NCBI GenBank assembly: GCA_009728235.1
Contig: WNZI01000003.1
Location: 62,001-126,000, forward strand
Length of the DNA stretch: 64,000 nucleotides
Direction of reading: 5' to 3'
Origin: Vibrio cholerae
GTDB taxonomy: Bacteria > Actinomycetota > Actinomycetes > Actinomycetales > Micrococcaceae
The first letter of the stretch is position 1. Each line of letters opens with the position of its first letter. The position numbers were made by a program, and so were the translations under genes. Shown one piece after another: positions 50,491 to 60,933 of this stretch. The notes beneath the pieces were generated by a model. That model searched no databases and was not told where the DNA came from. It saw only the letters and a list, made by a program, of their open reading frames with translations.

Positions 50491-50555
50491 TTATCCACAC
50501 TACTTATCCACAACGGGGATAACTTACACACATGTAATTCCACACCTGTGGATAA
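50491..50555. promoter_or_regulatory. Cluster of three perfect DnaA boxes
   Basis: TTATCCACA at 50491-50499 and 50504-50512 and its complement TGTGGATAA at 50547-50555 lie within 65 nt, with a weaker TGTGGAAAA at 50611-50619. The spacer between the rhomboid gene and crgA (50441-50663) holds no gene. A box cluster this dense outside oriC is unexpected. It may titrate or reload DnaA. Confidence 0.75.
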
Positions 50556-50663
50556 GCAGGGCCCGGAATCACGGGCCTTCTCCTCGAAATTCGGTTCTGC
50601 TATGCACAGCTGTGGAAAACGCCATGCACATGGTGTGTACAGAGGATTCGTGCCCGGGAGGTG

Positions 50664-50912
50664 TTACCGCCAGCGGGTGGTCATGAGGAAGCCGACGATC
50701 GCGATCCCGAATCCGACGAGGATGTTCCACGAGCCCCAGGCGGAGACGGGCAGGGTGGATTCCGAGATGTAGAAGGTGATGATCCAGAGCAGGCCGAGGA
50801 TCATCAGGCCGAACATCACCGGCTTGTACCAGACGGGATTCGGCTTGGGCTGCGAGGACTTCACGTCGGGCACAGCGGAGCTGGCTCTCTTGCGGGGCTT
50901 TGACTCGGGCAC
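50664..50912 (-). CDS. crgA: Cell division protein CrgA
   Basis: The 82-residue protein starts at a GTG after GAGGAGAATCC. A basic cytoplasmic N-terminus (residues 1-25) leads to two membrane helices, PVMFGLMILGLLWIITFYIS and WNILVGFGIAIVGFLM, ending in TTRWR. The short VWYKPVMFG and SWNILVGFG elements identify CrgA, which interacts with FtsZ and divisome proteins in Actinobacteria. The gene lies between rhomboid and the sortase gene, as in relatives. Confidence 0.93.
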   Translation of the reverse strand: MPESKPRKRASSAVPDVKSSQPKPNPVWYKPVMFGLMILGLLWIITFYISESTLPVSAWGSWNILVGFGIAIVGFLMTTRWR

Positions 50913-51091
50913 GGATTCTCCTCGACAGGGCGCAACCGCGGATCAGCTGCGTCGGTGGTACCGCTGGCCGCCCGGAAGGGTCCTGCCCCGCAGGCTATCC
51001 TGAGAAGAAGAAGATCCGGCGGCCAGGTTCTCCGAACGATTCTAGCCAGCAACCGCCCGATACCGGTGCATCCCGAGTGGTAGGAGCTGTA

Positions 51092-51910
51092 GTGGCCAGG
51101 TCGACCCTCGATGCCCCGCCGGAGAACCACGCCATGCGGAGGAGACGCCCGCGCCGCCGTCGTTCGCCCCTCCAGGTGATCGCCCAGGTGTTCGGCGAGC
51201 TGCTCGTCACTGCGGGAGTCGTGCTGCTCCTGTTCGTCGGGTGGGAGTTGTGGTGGACCAACATCGATGCCGGGATCAAGCAGGACCAGGCGCTGGAGCA
51301 GTTCTTCTCCGACGTACCGCCCGTGACCGCGGAGCCCGCTCCCGCTGTTCCTGACGGTTCCGCCCCGGAGACGCCGCAGGGCTTCGGCGAACCGGCTGTC
51401 CTCCCGCAGGAAGGTCTCGTCGGGACCTTCGGCGTCGTCTACATCCCGCGGTTCGGTGAGAACTACTCCAGGCCTGTGACGGCCGGAGTGGGAACGGATG
51501 TGCTCGACAACCTGGGCCTCGGACACTATCCCGATACGGGAGCTCCGGGGGAGGTCGGGAATTTCGCCCTCGCGGGCCACCGGCAGACACACGGGCAGGT
51601 GCTCGACCAGATCCACACCCTCGTCCCGGGTGACCGCGTTTACGTCCAGACGAAGGACGGGTACTACACCTACGTCTTCCGCAACACGGAGATCGTCCTG
51701 CCGGACCGCGTCGACGTGATCGCCCCCGTACCCACCGACCCGGCGGCCCAGCCCGTCGACAGGATCCTCACGCTCACCAGCTGCAATCCCCGCTTCGGTG
51801 CGCAGGAGCGTATCATTGCTTACTCCGTCATGGAGTCCTGGCGTCCCCTGGACGCCGGTCCGCCGGCCGACATCGCGGAGCAGGTTGCCCGCGCCGCAGG
51901 ACAGGGATAG
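51092..51910 (+). CDS. Class E sortase
   Basis: The GTG at 51092 follows TAGGAGCTGTA and gives 272 residues. An Arg-rich cytoplasmic start and one membrane helix (VFGELLVTAGVVLLLFVGWE) anchor it. The catalytic domain has GVVYIPRFGENYSRPV, the catalytic His in FALAGHRQTHGQ, and the catalytic Cys in RILTLTSCNPRFGAQERIIA with the Arg about eight residues later. Class E enzymes attach pilins or surface proteins with LAxTG signals. No substrate gene is in the window. A longer upstream frame to 50900 was rejected as noncoding. Confidence 0.88.
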   Translation: MARSTLDAPPENHAMRRRRPRRRRSPLQVIAQVFGELLVTAGVVLLLFVGWELWWTNIDAGIKQDQALEQFFSDVPPVTAEPAPAVPDGSAPETPQGFGEPAVLPQEGLVGTFGVVYIPRFGENYSRPVTAGVGTDVLDNLGLGHYPDTGAPGEVGNFALAGHRQTHGQVLDQIHTLVPGDRVYVQTKDGYYTYVFRNTEIVLPDRVDVIAPVPTDPAAQPVDRILTLTSCNPRFGAQERIIAYSVMESWRPLDAGPPADIAEQVARAAGQG

Positions 51911-51916
51911 CTGCGT

Positions 51917-52078
51917 ATGTATGGATGGATCTTCCGGGCCCTTCCCGGACCCTTCTGGATCCGGGTGGTCCTGGCATCGATCCTGGTGCTCGCGGCTGTC
52001 GCGGCGCTGATGGTCTTCGTGTTCCCGTGGATTTCGCAGTTCAACCCGCTCACAGATTCAACGATTGGTTCCCCGTAG
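51917..52078 (+). CDS. Small membrane protein between sortase and pabA
   Basis: The ATG at 51917 starts 7 nt after the sortase stop and encodes 53 residues: a Trp/Phe-rich amphipathic start (MYGWIFRALPGPFWIRVV), one strong membrane helix (LASILVLAAVAALMVFVFPW) and a short outer tail. pabA starts 4 nt after its stop. The tight spacing on both sides suggests a real gene in the operon. Its role is unknown. Confidence 0.65.
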   Translation: MYGWIFRALPGPFWIRVVLASILVLAAVAALMVFVFPWISQFNPLTDSTIGSP

Positions 52079-52081
52079 CTC

Positions 52082-52726
52082 ATGGCTGACACCACACGCA
52101 TCCTCGTCGTCGACAACTACGACAGCTTCGTCTACACCCTCGTCGGATATCTTCAGGAACTCGGGGCGGAGACCACCGTGGTGCGGAACGACGACGTCAC
52201 GCTCGCCGAAGCCGAGGAGATGGCGGCCTCGCGGGATGGGGTGCTGATCTCCCCCGGGCCCGGAACACCGGCAGAGGCAGGGGTGTGCATAGAGCTGATC
52301 AGGTGGTGTGGTGCGAACGCGAAGCCGATGCTCGGCGTCTGCCTCGGGCACCAGGCGCTCGCGGAGGCTTACGGCGGCACCGTGACGCATGCTCCGGAAC
52401 TCATGCACGGCAAGACCTCCCTCGTCGAGCACGACGCCACGAGCGTCTTCGCCGGGTTACCGTCGCCGGTGACGGCCACGCGCTACCACTCCCTGGCGGC
52501 CGTGAGTGACGACGTCCCGTCCGATCTGACGGTCACTGCACGGACGGCGAGCGGGATCATCATGGGACTGGAGCACAGGACCGCTCCCCTCTGCGGAGTC
52601 CAGTTCCATCCGGAATCCGTGTTGACCGAGGGCGGTTACCAGATGCTGGGGAATTGGCTCGAATCCCTCGGTCTCGAGGGAGCTGCAGCCCAGGCCGCGG
52701 GACTCAGCCCGCTCATCGCGCGCTAG
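52082..52726 (+). CDS. pabA: Aminodeoxychorismate/anthranilate synthase component II (glutamine amidotransferase)
   Basis: The 214-residue class I glutaminase has the nucleophile Cys in [17 protein letters not shown] and the His-Glu pair in [14 protein letters not shown], with N-terminal [20 protein letters not shown]. It supplies ammonia for 4-amino-4-deoxychorismate (folate) or anthranilate (tryptophan). In this actinobacterial position next to pknB the gene is variously named trpG or pabA. Its 3' end overlaps that of pknB by 4 nt (convergent). Confidence 0.92.
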   Translation: MADTTRILVVDNYDSFVYTLVGYLQELGAETTVVRNDDVTLAEAEEMAASRDGVLISPGPGTPAEAGVCIELIRWCGANAKPMLGVCLGHQALAEAYGGTVTHAPELMHGKTSLVEHDATSVFAGLPSPVTATRYHSLAAVSDDVPSDLTVTARTASGIIMGLEHRTAPLCGVQFHPESVLTEGGYQMLGNWLESLGLEGAAAQAAGLSPLIAR

Positions 52727-54647
52727 TCGCTGCCCTCGGTCGGGCGGGGGTTCGACTCCTCGCCGGGTTTCTCGGACGCTTCCCCGCTCGGGCTCGGTTC
52801 CGGGGTAGGTTCCTCCGTCGGTTCCTCGGCCGGCGCCCGGGCGACCGTGAGCTCGATCTCGGTCCCCTGCGCGACCTCCGAACGCGCCGGTGCCGACTGG
52901 GCGGTGACGATCCCGGGGGCGACGACGCTGTTCTCGACCTCCCGCACGACGAACGCAGTCTCACTGCCGGGTCGGTCAGCAGGGCCTCGGCCTGTTCCAG
53001 GGTCAGGTCGGTCAGCAGTGGAACGGTGACCTTCCCGTTCGACAGGACGAGATCCACGGAGCTGCCCACCGGGACGGACTGCCCCGCCTGGGGATTCGTG
53101 GTGATGACCCGACCGAGCGTGACGTCGGCGCTCGTCTCCTCCGTCACCTCGCCACCTCTCAAGCCCAGGTCCTCCAGCGCGTCCCTCGCCGACGACTCCG
53201 TGAGACCCACGAGATCGTCGGGCAGCAGGACGTTGGCCGGTCCGAGGGACACCGTGATGTTCACCCGCGACTCGGGCTTCACCGATGCACCGGAGCCGGG
53301 GTCCGAGCTGATGACGTCACCGGCGTCGACCGATGCGTTGAAGGCCTCGTCCCTGGACGGGGTGAGACCGAGATCGACGATGGTGTCGGTCGCATCCGCT
53401 TCCGGGAGGCCCGTGAGATCGGGGACGACGACCGTGGGCACCTCCTCGACAGAGCGATCGTCCGCCATGGTGCTGAGGAAGAAGTAGCCGCCCACCAGGA
53501 CGAGCAGGACCGCGACGAAGAAGACGGTGATCCAGGCGAGCCGGGACGACTTCCGGTGCTGGTCCTGGCGCCGGTCGTCGTCCTCCTCCGTGCCGTCGCC
53601 CCGATGCAGGACGTCGAACCCGTCCTCGTCGTGGTGTGCCTCCGAGCTCGCGCGCTCGGCGGAGACCCGGTCCAGGGCTCGCGTCCGGGAATCGGCGGCA
53701 CCCGCGAGGATTGCCGTGCCGGACGCCGCCGCCCTTGTTCGCGGCGCCGCCAGATCCATCGTCTCGGTGGAGGCTCCGGCAGTGCCGGGGAGCACGATGC
53801 CCCGACCGGCGTCGAGGAGTGCCGCCCGGAAGGACGCGGCGTCCTGGAAGCGATCCTCGCGATCCTTCTGCAGCGCCCGGGCGAGCACGGAGTCCAGCGC
53901 CGGGGTGACGGTCGGAGCGAGCGTGCTGGCGATCGGCGGGGCTTCACGCACATGCTGGTACGCGACGGACACCGGGCTGTCACCGACGAAGGGCGGTCGT
54001 CCGGTCAGCAGCTCGAACAGGAGGCAACCGGCCGAATACAGGTCGCTGCGGGCATCGACCGTCTCACCGCGAGCCTGTTCGGGCGAGAGGTACTGGGCTG
54101 TGCCCAGGACCGCCTGGGTCTGCGTCATCGTAGCCTGAGAATCGGCCATGGCCCGGGCGATCCCGAAATCCATGACCTTGACCCCGCCGTCCGGCGTGAT
54201 CATCACGTTGGCGGGTTTGATGTCCCGGTGGACGATGCCGGCCTTATGGCTGTACCCGAGCGCGCTGAGGACGCCGGCCACATAGGTGACGCTGTCCTCC
54301 GGGGTCATGTCGCCGGACTTCACGTGGTCGCGGAGGGTTCGGCCCTCGACGTATTCCATGACGATGAAGGGAACGCGCACCTCGTGCTGTGGCCGGTCCG
54401 GGATCTCCTCCTCGCCGGTGTCGTAGACCGCGACGATGTTCGGGTTGTTGAGTCCGGCAACGGCCTGCGCCTCGCGGCGGAACCGTGACTGGAACAGCGG
54501 ATCACGAGCAAGGTCCTGCCGCAGTACCTTGATGGCCACCGAGCGGCCCAGCCTGAGATCACGGCCGAGGTGCACATCGGCCATGCCGCCGCGACCGATC
54601 AGCTCGCGCACCTCGTAGCGTCCGTTGAGGACCCGCTCGGCATCCAT
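52723..54647 (-). CDS. pknB: Ser/Thr protein kinase PknB with PASTA domains, one frame break
   Basis: With one base restored near 52969 (a GGG run on the plus strand), the gene reads 1926 nt and 641 residues from the ATG at 54647. The kinase domain has the ATP Lys in VAIKVLR (residue 40), [10 protein letters not shown] with catalytic Asp 142, and DFGIA. A membrane helix follows near 371-393 ([20 protein letters not shown]), then about three PASTA domains ([55 protein letters not shown]). The break falls in the third PASTA domain. The kinase controls cell growth and division by sensing peptidoglycan fragments. Without the restored base the protein loses its last 74 residues. This gene ends the fhaA-fhaB-pstP-rodA-pbpA-pknA-pknB operon. 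Confidence 0.9.
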
Positions 54648-54684
54648 CACTCCATGCCCTTCGGTCGGCCGTTCACCGGACGCA

Positions 54685-56477
54685 TCATCCTCCGGTGGTG
54701 GCTGTAGGACCAGGAGCCGGATTCGTCGGTGCAGGCGGGACCGGGGCAGGAGTGGTGGGTGCCGGTGCCTGGGTCGGAGGCGGAGCCTGGGTGGCGGGCG
54801 GCCGGCCGAAACGACGTAGCTGACATTGGACCCTGCACGCAGCACGGTGCCCGCTCCGGGCTCGACCCGGATCACGCGACCCTCCGGTTGCTCTGACTGC
54901 TCGCTGCCGATGTTCACGGGAACCAGGCCGAGGTCCTGGAGCACCTGATCGACATCGGGGCCCGAACGTCCCTCCAGTCCCTGCGGAACGGTCACGATCT
55001 GGCGGGCTGACGTGACGTTGATCGTCGTGCCGGGTGGCTGGGCACCGCTGGGATTGACGGCCAGGACGGTTCCGTCCACCTCGTCGGCATCCTGCTCGAC
55101 GACGTTCACGCCGAATCCGAGGGCTATGAGTTCCGCGGTTACCTCCTCGACATCCCTTCCGAGATAGGAAGAGGGTGAGATGACGGGGTTGTCATCCGCT
55201 TCACTGGTCGTCGGATCCGGCGAGGGCGACTGCGAGCTGGGCGATGAGGACGGCGACGGTGTGCGGGACGGCGTTGCGCTCGCGGATGCGCTGGTCTCCG
55301 ACGGCGCCGGGTCGACGTCGTCCCCTGCCAGCAGGGGCTGAAGGACCAGGAACGCGATGGCAGCGAGGGCGAGCAGGAGCAGGACGATGAGCGGGATGAG
55401 CCAGGGGCTCCTTCTGTTCTCGGTGTCCCGCCGGTAGTCCGGGGCCGGTTCGGGGGTGTCGACGTCCTCCTCGGACCAGTCACGGGACGCAGCGATGCCG
55501 GCCGCGGCCGGCGCCGCGACCGTGGGCAGGGCCGATGTCACCGGAGCAGGGACCGCGGTGGTCGCCTGCGTGTCCTGGCGTGGCACCGCGGCCGTCGCCG
55601 TGTCCCCTCCGGAGGCGAAGGCCAGCATGCCGGGCACCGCGATCTCCGCTGCCCTGATGTCCCCGGCGCGGATGGCTCCGACGGCGCGAGCGAGGGACTC
55701 GGCATCACGGGGCCTGTCGGCCGGATCCTTGGCCAGCATGGATCCGATCAGGGCGCGAACGGGCCGGGGGATCGACTCGGGGAGTGGCGGAGGGGCATCG
55801 TTGACCTGGGCGAGGGCGATTGCGATCTGGGACTCACCGGAGAACGGACGGCGTCCGGCCAGCAGTTCGTAGCCGATGACGCCCAGTGCGTAGATGTCCG
55901 ACGATCCGGTCGCGGGCTGACCCGTGGCCTGCTCGGGCGCGAGATACTGCGCCGTTCCCATGACCTGGCCCGTAGCCGTCAGGGGAACCTGATCGGCGAG
56001 GCGGGCGATCCCGAAGTCGGTGATCTTGACCCGCCCGTCGGGCAGCACCAGGATGTTGCCCGGCTTGACGTCCCGGTGCACGAGGCCCTGGCGGTGCGCC
56101 ACGGCGAGGGCGGTGGCGGTCTGCCCGACGATCGACAGGGTGCGGTCCGGTGAGAGGACCTGCTCCTTCTCGATGACGGCGGACAGCGGCTGTCCCGGGA
56201 CGAGTTCCATCACGAGGTAGGCCGAACCGCCCTCCTCGCCGTAGTCGAACACGTTCGCTATGCCCTCGTGGTTGAGCAGTGCCGTGTGGCGCGCCTCGGC
56301 CCGGAAGCGGTTGAGGAACGCCGGATCGCCCGAGTACTCCTCCTTCAGGATCTTGATCGCGACCACCCGGCCGAGGATCTGGTCCCGAGCCTTCCAGACT
56401 TCGCCCATGCCACCGATGGCGATGCGCTCGGTCAGTTCGAATCTGCCTCCCAGGGTGATTCCTGACGTGGGCCTCAT
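54685..56477 (-). CDS. pknA: Ser/Thr protein kinase PknA with PASTA domains, one frame break
   Basis: The ATG at 56477 overlaps the pbpA stop. Kinase residues are Lys42 in [22 protein letters not shown] (Asp136) and DFGIA (154-156). A membrane helix lies at about 359-380, and two PASTA-like domains follow ([19 protein letters not shown] and [19 protein letters not shown]). Near 54795-54797 one base is missing. Restoring it gives a Pro/Ala/Thr-rich tail ([20 protein letters not shown]) that ends in a TGA at 54685-54687, 37 nt before pknB, and a 597-residue protein. In the raw sequence the frame instead runs into pknB. Mycobacterial PknA has no PASTA domain, so the outer domains here differ. 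Confidence 0.88.
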
Positions 56478-57916
56478 CTGTTCAACACCGCCTCTATAAG
56501 TCGCTTGGCACTGGGTGCGGTCAATTGCTGACCGGTGGGGATGTCCACGTTCTCCATGACGATCGACACTGCGACCCGCGGATCGTCCGCGGGAGCGAAG
56601 CCCGTGAACCAGGCGTTGTCGCCGGTATCGGAGAATTCCGCGGTGCCCGTCTTGCCTGCCACCTCGACGCCGGGCACCTGAGCACCGGTCCCCGTGCCGT
56701 TGTCCACCACGTTGACCATCCAGTCGGTCAACTGGTCGGCGGTTCCCTGGCTGATCGACTCGCGCAGGACCTCGGGTTGGGGTGCGTCGATCAGTTCGAG
56801 GTCCGCGGCGCGGATCGATGTGATCAGCTGTGGCTTCATCTGCTGTCCGTCGTTGGCGATGGCCGAAGCGACCATGGCCATCTGGAGCGGCGTCACCCGG
56901 GTGTCGAACTGCCCGACGGCGGACTGCGCGAGTTCGGGGGCCGTCAGGTCGGAGGGGAAGCTGCTCGCGATCACGCGGGTGGGAATGGAGATCTCCTCGC
57001 CGAAACCGAACCTCACGGCCTGTTCGCGGATGGCTTCCTCACCGAGGTCGAGCGCGATCTGGGCGAAGGGGGTGTTGCAGGACTGTTCGAGGGCGAACTC
57101 GAGATCCGCCGTCGCCCTGCTCGCGCATCCGCCCGAGACGAAGTTCGGCAGCGTGTACTCGATGCCCGGGAACTCCAGCGCGGCCGGGTTCGGGATCTCC
57201 GACTCGGCGTCGTACTCGCCCGACTCCAGGGCTGCCGCCGCGTCGATCAGTTTGAAGACGGAGCCGGGGGACACGAGTGACTCCGTGGCCGGATTCGAAT
57301 AGATCGACAGGCCCGGCTGCTCGGAGAGGGCTGCCGCGTTCTCCTGGATCACCGCGGTGTCATGACCGGCGAGGAGGTTCGGGTCGTAGGTCGGCTTCGA
57401 GACCATGGCGAGGATGTTGCCGGTGGCAGGTTCGATGACGACGATCGATCCCCGCTGACCTTCCGGGATGAGGTCGTAGGCGAGCCGCTGGATCTCGGGA
57501 TCGATCGTCAGCTCCACCGAGGCGCCCTGGGATTCGACGCCGGAGAACAGGCTCACCACCCGGTCGTAGAACAGGGAACTGCTCGTACCGGACAGGATCG
57601 GGCTTTCTGCGGCCTCGAGCTGCGAGGAGCCCAGGGACAGCGAGTAGTAGCCCGTGAGGTGCGCGTACAGCTCGGGCTCGTTGTACACCCGCTGGTAGTT
57701 GAACTCGTCATCCGACGGAACGGACTCGGCGATCGCACGGCCGTCCACGAGGAGTGCCCCGCGCTGGCGATCGAAGTCCTGGTACAGCTGGCGGCTGTTC
57801 CACGGGTTGCCGACCAGTTCCTCGGCCTGGAAGAACTGGACGTAGGTCAGGGAGCCCAGCACGAGGGCGAACATCCCGATGGCTACGATCCACGCGCTGC
57901 GAATGGCCTGGTTCAT
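56474..57916 (-). CDS. pbpA: Penicillin-binding transpeptidase PbpA (class B)
   Basis: The 480-residue protein has an N-terminal membrane anchor ([20 protein letters not shown]), a dimerisation region and a transpeptidase domain with the catalytic Ser in SPGSVFKLI near residue 218, the SxN motif SCN near 279 and KTGTAEF near 420. It crosslinks peptidoglycan. It overlaps rodA by 4 nt upstream and pknA by 4 nt downstream, in the conserved growth operon. The frame is intact. Confidence 0.95.
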   Translation of the reverse strand: MNQAIRSAWIVAIGMFALVLGSLTYVQFFQAEELVGNPWNSRQLYQDFDRQRGALLVDGRAIAESVPSDDEFNYQRVYNEPELYAHLTGYYSLSLGSSQLEAAESPILSGTSSSLFYDRVVSLFSGVESQGASVELTIDPEIQRLAYDLIPEGQRGSIVVIEPATGNILAMVSKPTYDPNLLAGHDTAVIQENAAALSEQPGLSIYSNPATESLVSPGSVFKLIDAAAALESGEYDAESEIPNPAALEFPGIEYTLPNFVSGGCASRATADLEFALEQSCNTPFAQIALDLGEEAIREQAVRFGFGEEISIPTRVIASSFPSDLTAPELAQSAVGQFDTRVTPLQMAMVASAIANDGQQMKPQLITSIRAADLELIDAPQPEVLRESISQGTADQLTDWMVNVVDNGTGTGAQVPGVEVAGKTGTAEFSDTGDNAWFTGFAPADDPRVAVSIVMENVDIPTGQQLTAPSAKRLIEAVLNR

Positions 57917-59333
57917 CGGGTGACCTCCTTCGTCGACTTCTTCGTGGGCTTGCCGCTGACACCGAGGGTCTCGGGGAACGAGTCCTTCATCGGAGCCGAC
58001 GGAGCCGGCCTGCGGGCGGTCTCCGAGATCAGCAGGATCAGTGCCACGATGAGCCAGTTCGCCAGCAGCGAGGATCGCCGGCGGACATGAAGGGCGTGGT
58101 GAGGCCCGTCAGCGGGATCAGGCGCGTGATGCCGCCGATCACGACGAAGCACTGAAGGGCGATGGTGAAGGACAGGCCGCAGGCGAGCAGCTTCCCGAAA
58201 CCGTCCTTCGTCCCGAGGGCCGCGCGGATGCCGCGGGAGACGAGGAGGACGTAGAGCATGACGATCGCGACGACCCCGATGAGCCCCAGTTCCTCGCCGA
58301 GGGCCGCGATGATCATGTCGCTGTTCGCATAGGTCACGAGGTCCGGCCGGCCCTCCCCCAGGCCGGTTCCGAGGAGACCTCCGTTGGCGAGGCCGAACAG
58401 TCCCTGAACCACCTGCCGACTGCCGCCCGGAGCCCGCTCGTAGACCTCCGGTGCGAAGGCGTTGATCCAGGAGTCGAAGCGTAGCGCCACGTGGCTGAAG
58501 AGCTCCAGGGCCACGAAGACGCCGACGCCGATCATCGCGAGGCCGATCAGCACCCAGCTCACCCGGCTCGTCGCGACATAGATCATGACCATGAAGAGGC
58601 CGAAGAACAGGATCGAGGAACCGAGGTCCCGCTGGAAGATCAGGACACCGATGCTGACCAGCCAGGCCGCGGCCATGGGCGCCAGGTCCCGGAACCGTGG
58701 AAGCTGCAGGGGCCCGATCTTCTTGCCCGCCAGGAGGATGAGGTCGCGGTTGGTCGACAGATACCCCGCGAAGAATATCGCGAGCGTGATCTTGGCGACC
58801 TCGCCGGGCTGGAAGGTGCCGAAGCCCACCGTGATCCAGATCCGCGCACCGTTGATCTCCAGGCCGAGGGGCGTGAGGGGCAGGAGCAGCAGGATGGCGC
58901 TGACGATCAGCGAGATGTAGGTGAAGCGCCGGAGGATCCGGTGATCCCGCAGGACGATGAGCAGGATGCCGGCGGAACCCATGGCGACGCCGGTCCACAG
59001 CACCTGCTGCGTGGCGACCGGCGTGAAATCGGGATTGACCATGAGGGCCGAGAGGTCCAGCCGGTGGATCATCGCGAGGCCGATCCCGTTCAGCGCGATC
59101 ACGATCGGAAGTATTACCGGATCAGCATACTTGGCTCGGATCCGCAGGACCACGTGGATGAAGAGGCCCATCAGACCGAGCGTGAGCGCCTGTGACCAGA
59201 AGTAGTCGTTGAAGGCTTCCTCACGGCCGATACCGGCGAGGTAATTGGCGACGACGGCAACCGCCAGCGCTACGACGAGGAGGGCGAGTTCGACGTTCCG
59301 CCTCGAACGGGGAACGGTCAGGACATCACTCAT
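57913..59333 (-). CDS. rodA: Peptidoglycan glycosyltransferase RodA (SEDS family), one frame break
   Basis: The protein starts at 59333 and reads through about ten membrane helices with SEDS signatures INGARIWITVGFGTFQPGEV, IFQRDLGSSILFFG, SWINAF and GLTTPFMSAG. Near 58074-58077 one base is missing. Restoring it gives GGSSLLANWLIVALILLISE, the standard SEDS end, and a 473-residue protein that stops at 57913. The raw sequence instead ends in a short unrelated tail. SEDS proteins polymerise lipid II and pair with class B penicillin-binding proteins such as PbpA, encoded next. The gene is presumably essential, so a sequence error is more likely than a defect. Confidence 0.92.
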
Positions 59334-60931
59334 GGGGCTGCACCTCCGCAGTCGGCAGCGGATGAAGGGGGATTCGAGGCGGGCGAGCCGCTCGTGGTGG
59401 GGCGTGGCGCGGCATCGGAGGCTTCGCCGGTCGGCGCAGGGGCGCCCGTCGTGGTCGGTGAAGGTGTGGCGTCCGTACGTGCGGACGGGACCGGCGACGG
59501 ACCCGGTGAGGGACGGCCGCTGCCGGTGCCGGTCGGAGAGGGTGATGCAGGCTTCGCCGGGGCAGGATCACAGGCGACGGCGCGCAGTTCACTGCGGAGG
59601 TCCCCCACGATGCGCTCGGCCTCGTCCAGGCTGGCGGCCGGGAGGGCGTTGGTGAGCTGTGACCGCTGGTACTCGGGCAGATTGGACACGGGGATGTCCG
59701 TGGTCTCGTAGAGCTCGCTCAGGCTGATCGGGCCGATCCGCTGGGGCACGCCGGTGTAGATGGCCACGCGATTGTCCGTCTCGGCGACGTAGTACCGCGT
59801 CTGGGTCCAGGTATAGCCGAGCCCCAGGACGGCGATCAGGATCAGGGTCATCAGGGAGAGGAACGCGGGCACGAGCCAGCGGTGCTTCGGAGTCGGATCG
59901 TCCTCCTCCGTGGCGTCCGGGTCCGCGCCGTGCGTGAGCATCATGGCGGCGCGCCGTTCGGTGGACCGCTGCGTCACGATGGGGATCTGTCCCGTCTCCG
60001 TGGCGAGGGCGGCGGAACCGACGAGGATGTGCGGGCGGGTCAGCAGGTCCCGCCGGATGACATCGGCGCGGATGGCGGCACCCGGGAGGTCGCCATTCTG
60101 GTCGATCTCCCGGGAGACGCCCGGATCGGCGACGGCGGGCCGGTCGCGTTCGCCGGCGGCCTCGCGCGCGGGCGGGATGGACGCCGGGGGGACCGCCTCG
60201 TCGTCGTCGGCCTCGACCACCTCGACGACGGCGATGGTGATGTTGTCCGGGGAACCGCCTGCGAGGGTCAGGTCGACGAGGGTGTTGACGCAGTCACGCA
60301 GATCCTTCGTCTCACGCACGACCTGCTCCACCAGGCGTTCGTTGAGCACGGCGTTGAGCCCGTCCGAGCACAGGAGCCAGCGCTCGCCGGGTTCGGCGTC
60401 GAACTCCTCCAGATCGAGTTCCGGGCTCGCGTCGACGTCCCCGAGGACGCGCATGAGCACGTTCTTGTGGGGATGGATCTCCGCTTCCTCGGGTCTCAGC
60501 CGCCCTTCGTCGATGAGCCGCTGGACGAAGGTGTGGTCCCTGGTGATCTGCTCGAAGACGCCGTTCTTGAGGCGGTAGGCACGCGAATCACCGATGTGCG
60601 CGAGCTGCAGCTTGGTGTCCTCGAGCAGGAGGGCCGTCACGGTGGTGCCCATCCCCGCGAGTTGCGGATTGGTCGCGACGAGTTCGGACAGGAGCGAGTT
60701 GGCGGTCTGGATCTCGTCGGCGAGGTGGGTCGAGGCGTCGCCGGCGTGCGCCCCGTGATCCAGGTGGACGAGGTCGAGCACGGTGGAAGCGGACGCGACG
60801 TTGCCCCCAGCATGGCCTCCCATGCCGTCGGCGACGACGGCGAGATACCGGCCCACGTAGGCGGAGTCGTCGTTCTTCGCACGCACCATGCCCACGTCCG
60901 AGCGGGCGGCGAACCTCAGGGCCAGCTGCAC
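59330..60931 (-). CDS. pstP: Ser/Thr protein phosphatase PstP (PP2C)
   Basis: The 533-residue protein has the PP2C metal-binding Asp residues in RSDVGMVRAKNDDSAYVG and VADGMGGHAGG (Asp35), LLCSDGLNAVLNERL and GGSPDNITIAVVEV. A membrane helix lies near residues 349-371 (WLVPAFLSLMTLILIAVLGL), followed by a Pro/Thr-rich outer tail of about 160 residues. It dephosphorylates PknA and PknB targets. It starts 3 nt after the fhaB stop. Confidence 0.95.
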   Translation of the reverse strand: MQLALRFAARSDVGMVRAKNDDSAYVGRYLAVVADGMGGHAGGNVASASTVLDLVHLDHGAHAGDASTHLADEIQTANSLLSELVATNPQLAGMGTTVTALLLEDTKLQLAHIGDSRAYRLKNGVFEQITRDHTFVQRLIDEGRLRPEEAEIHPHKNVLMRVLGDVDASPELDLEEFDAEPGERWLLCSDGLNAVLNERLVEQVVRETKDLRDCVNTLVDLTLAGGSPDNITIAVVEVVEADDDEAVPPASIPPAREAAGERDRPAVADPGVSREIDQNGDLPGAAIRADVIRRDLLTRPHILVGSAALATETGQIPIVTQRSTERRAAMMLTHGADPDATEEDDPTPKHRWLVPAFLSLMTLILIAVLGLGYTWTQTRYYVAETDNRVAIYTGVPQRIGPISLSELYETTDIPVSNLPEYQRSQLTNALPAASLDEAERIVGDLRSELRAVACDPAPAKPASPSPTGTGSGRPSPGPSPVPSARTDATPSPTTTGAPAPTGEASDAAPRPTTSGSPASNPPSSAADCGGAAP

Positions 60932-60933
60932 GC

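Noticed and set aside
50900-51091. N-terminal extension of the sortase to an ATG at 50900
   Set aside because: The extension is low-complexity, overlaps the crgA start, and the GTG at 51092 has a good ribosome binding site.
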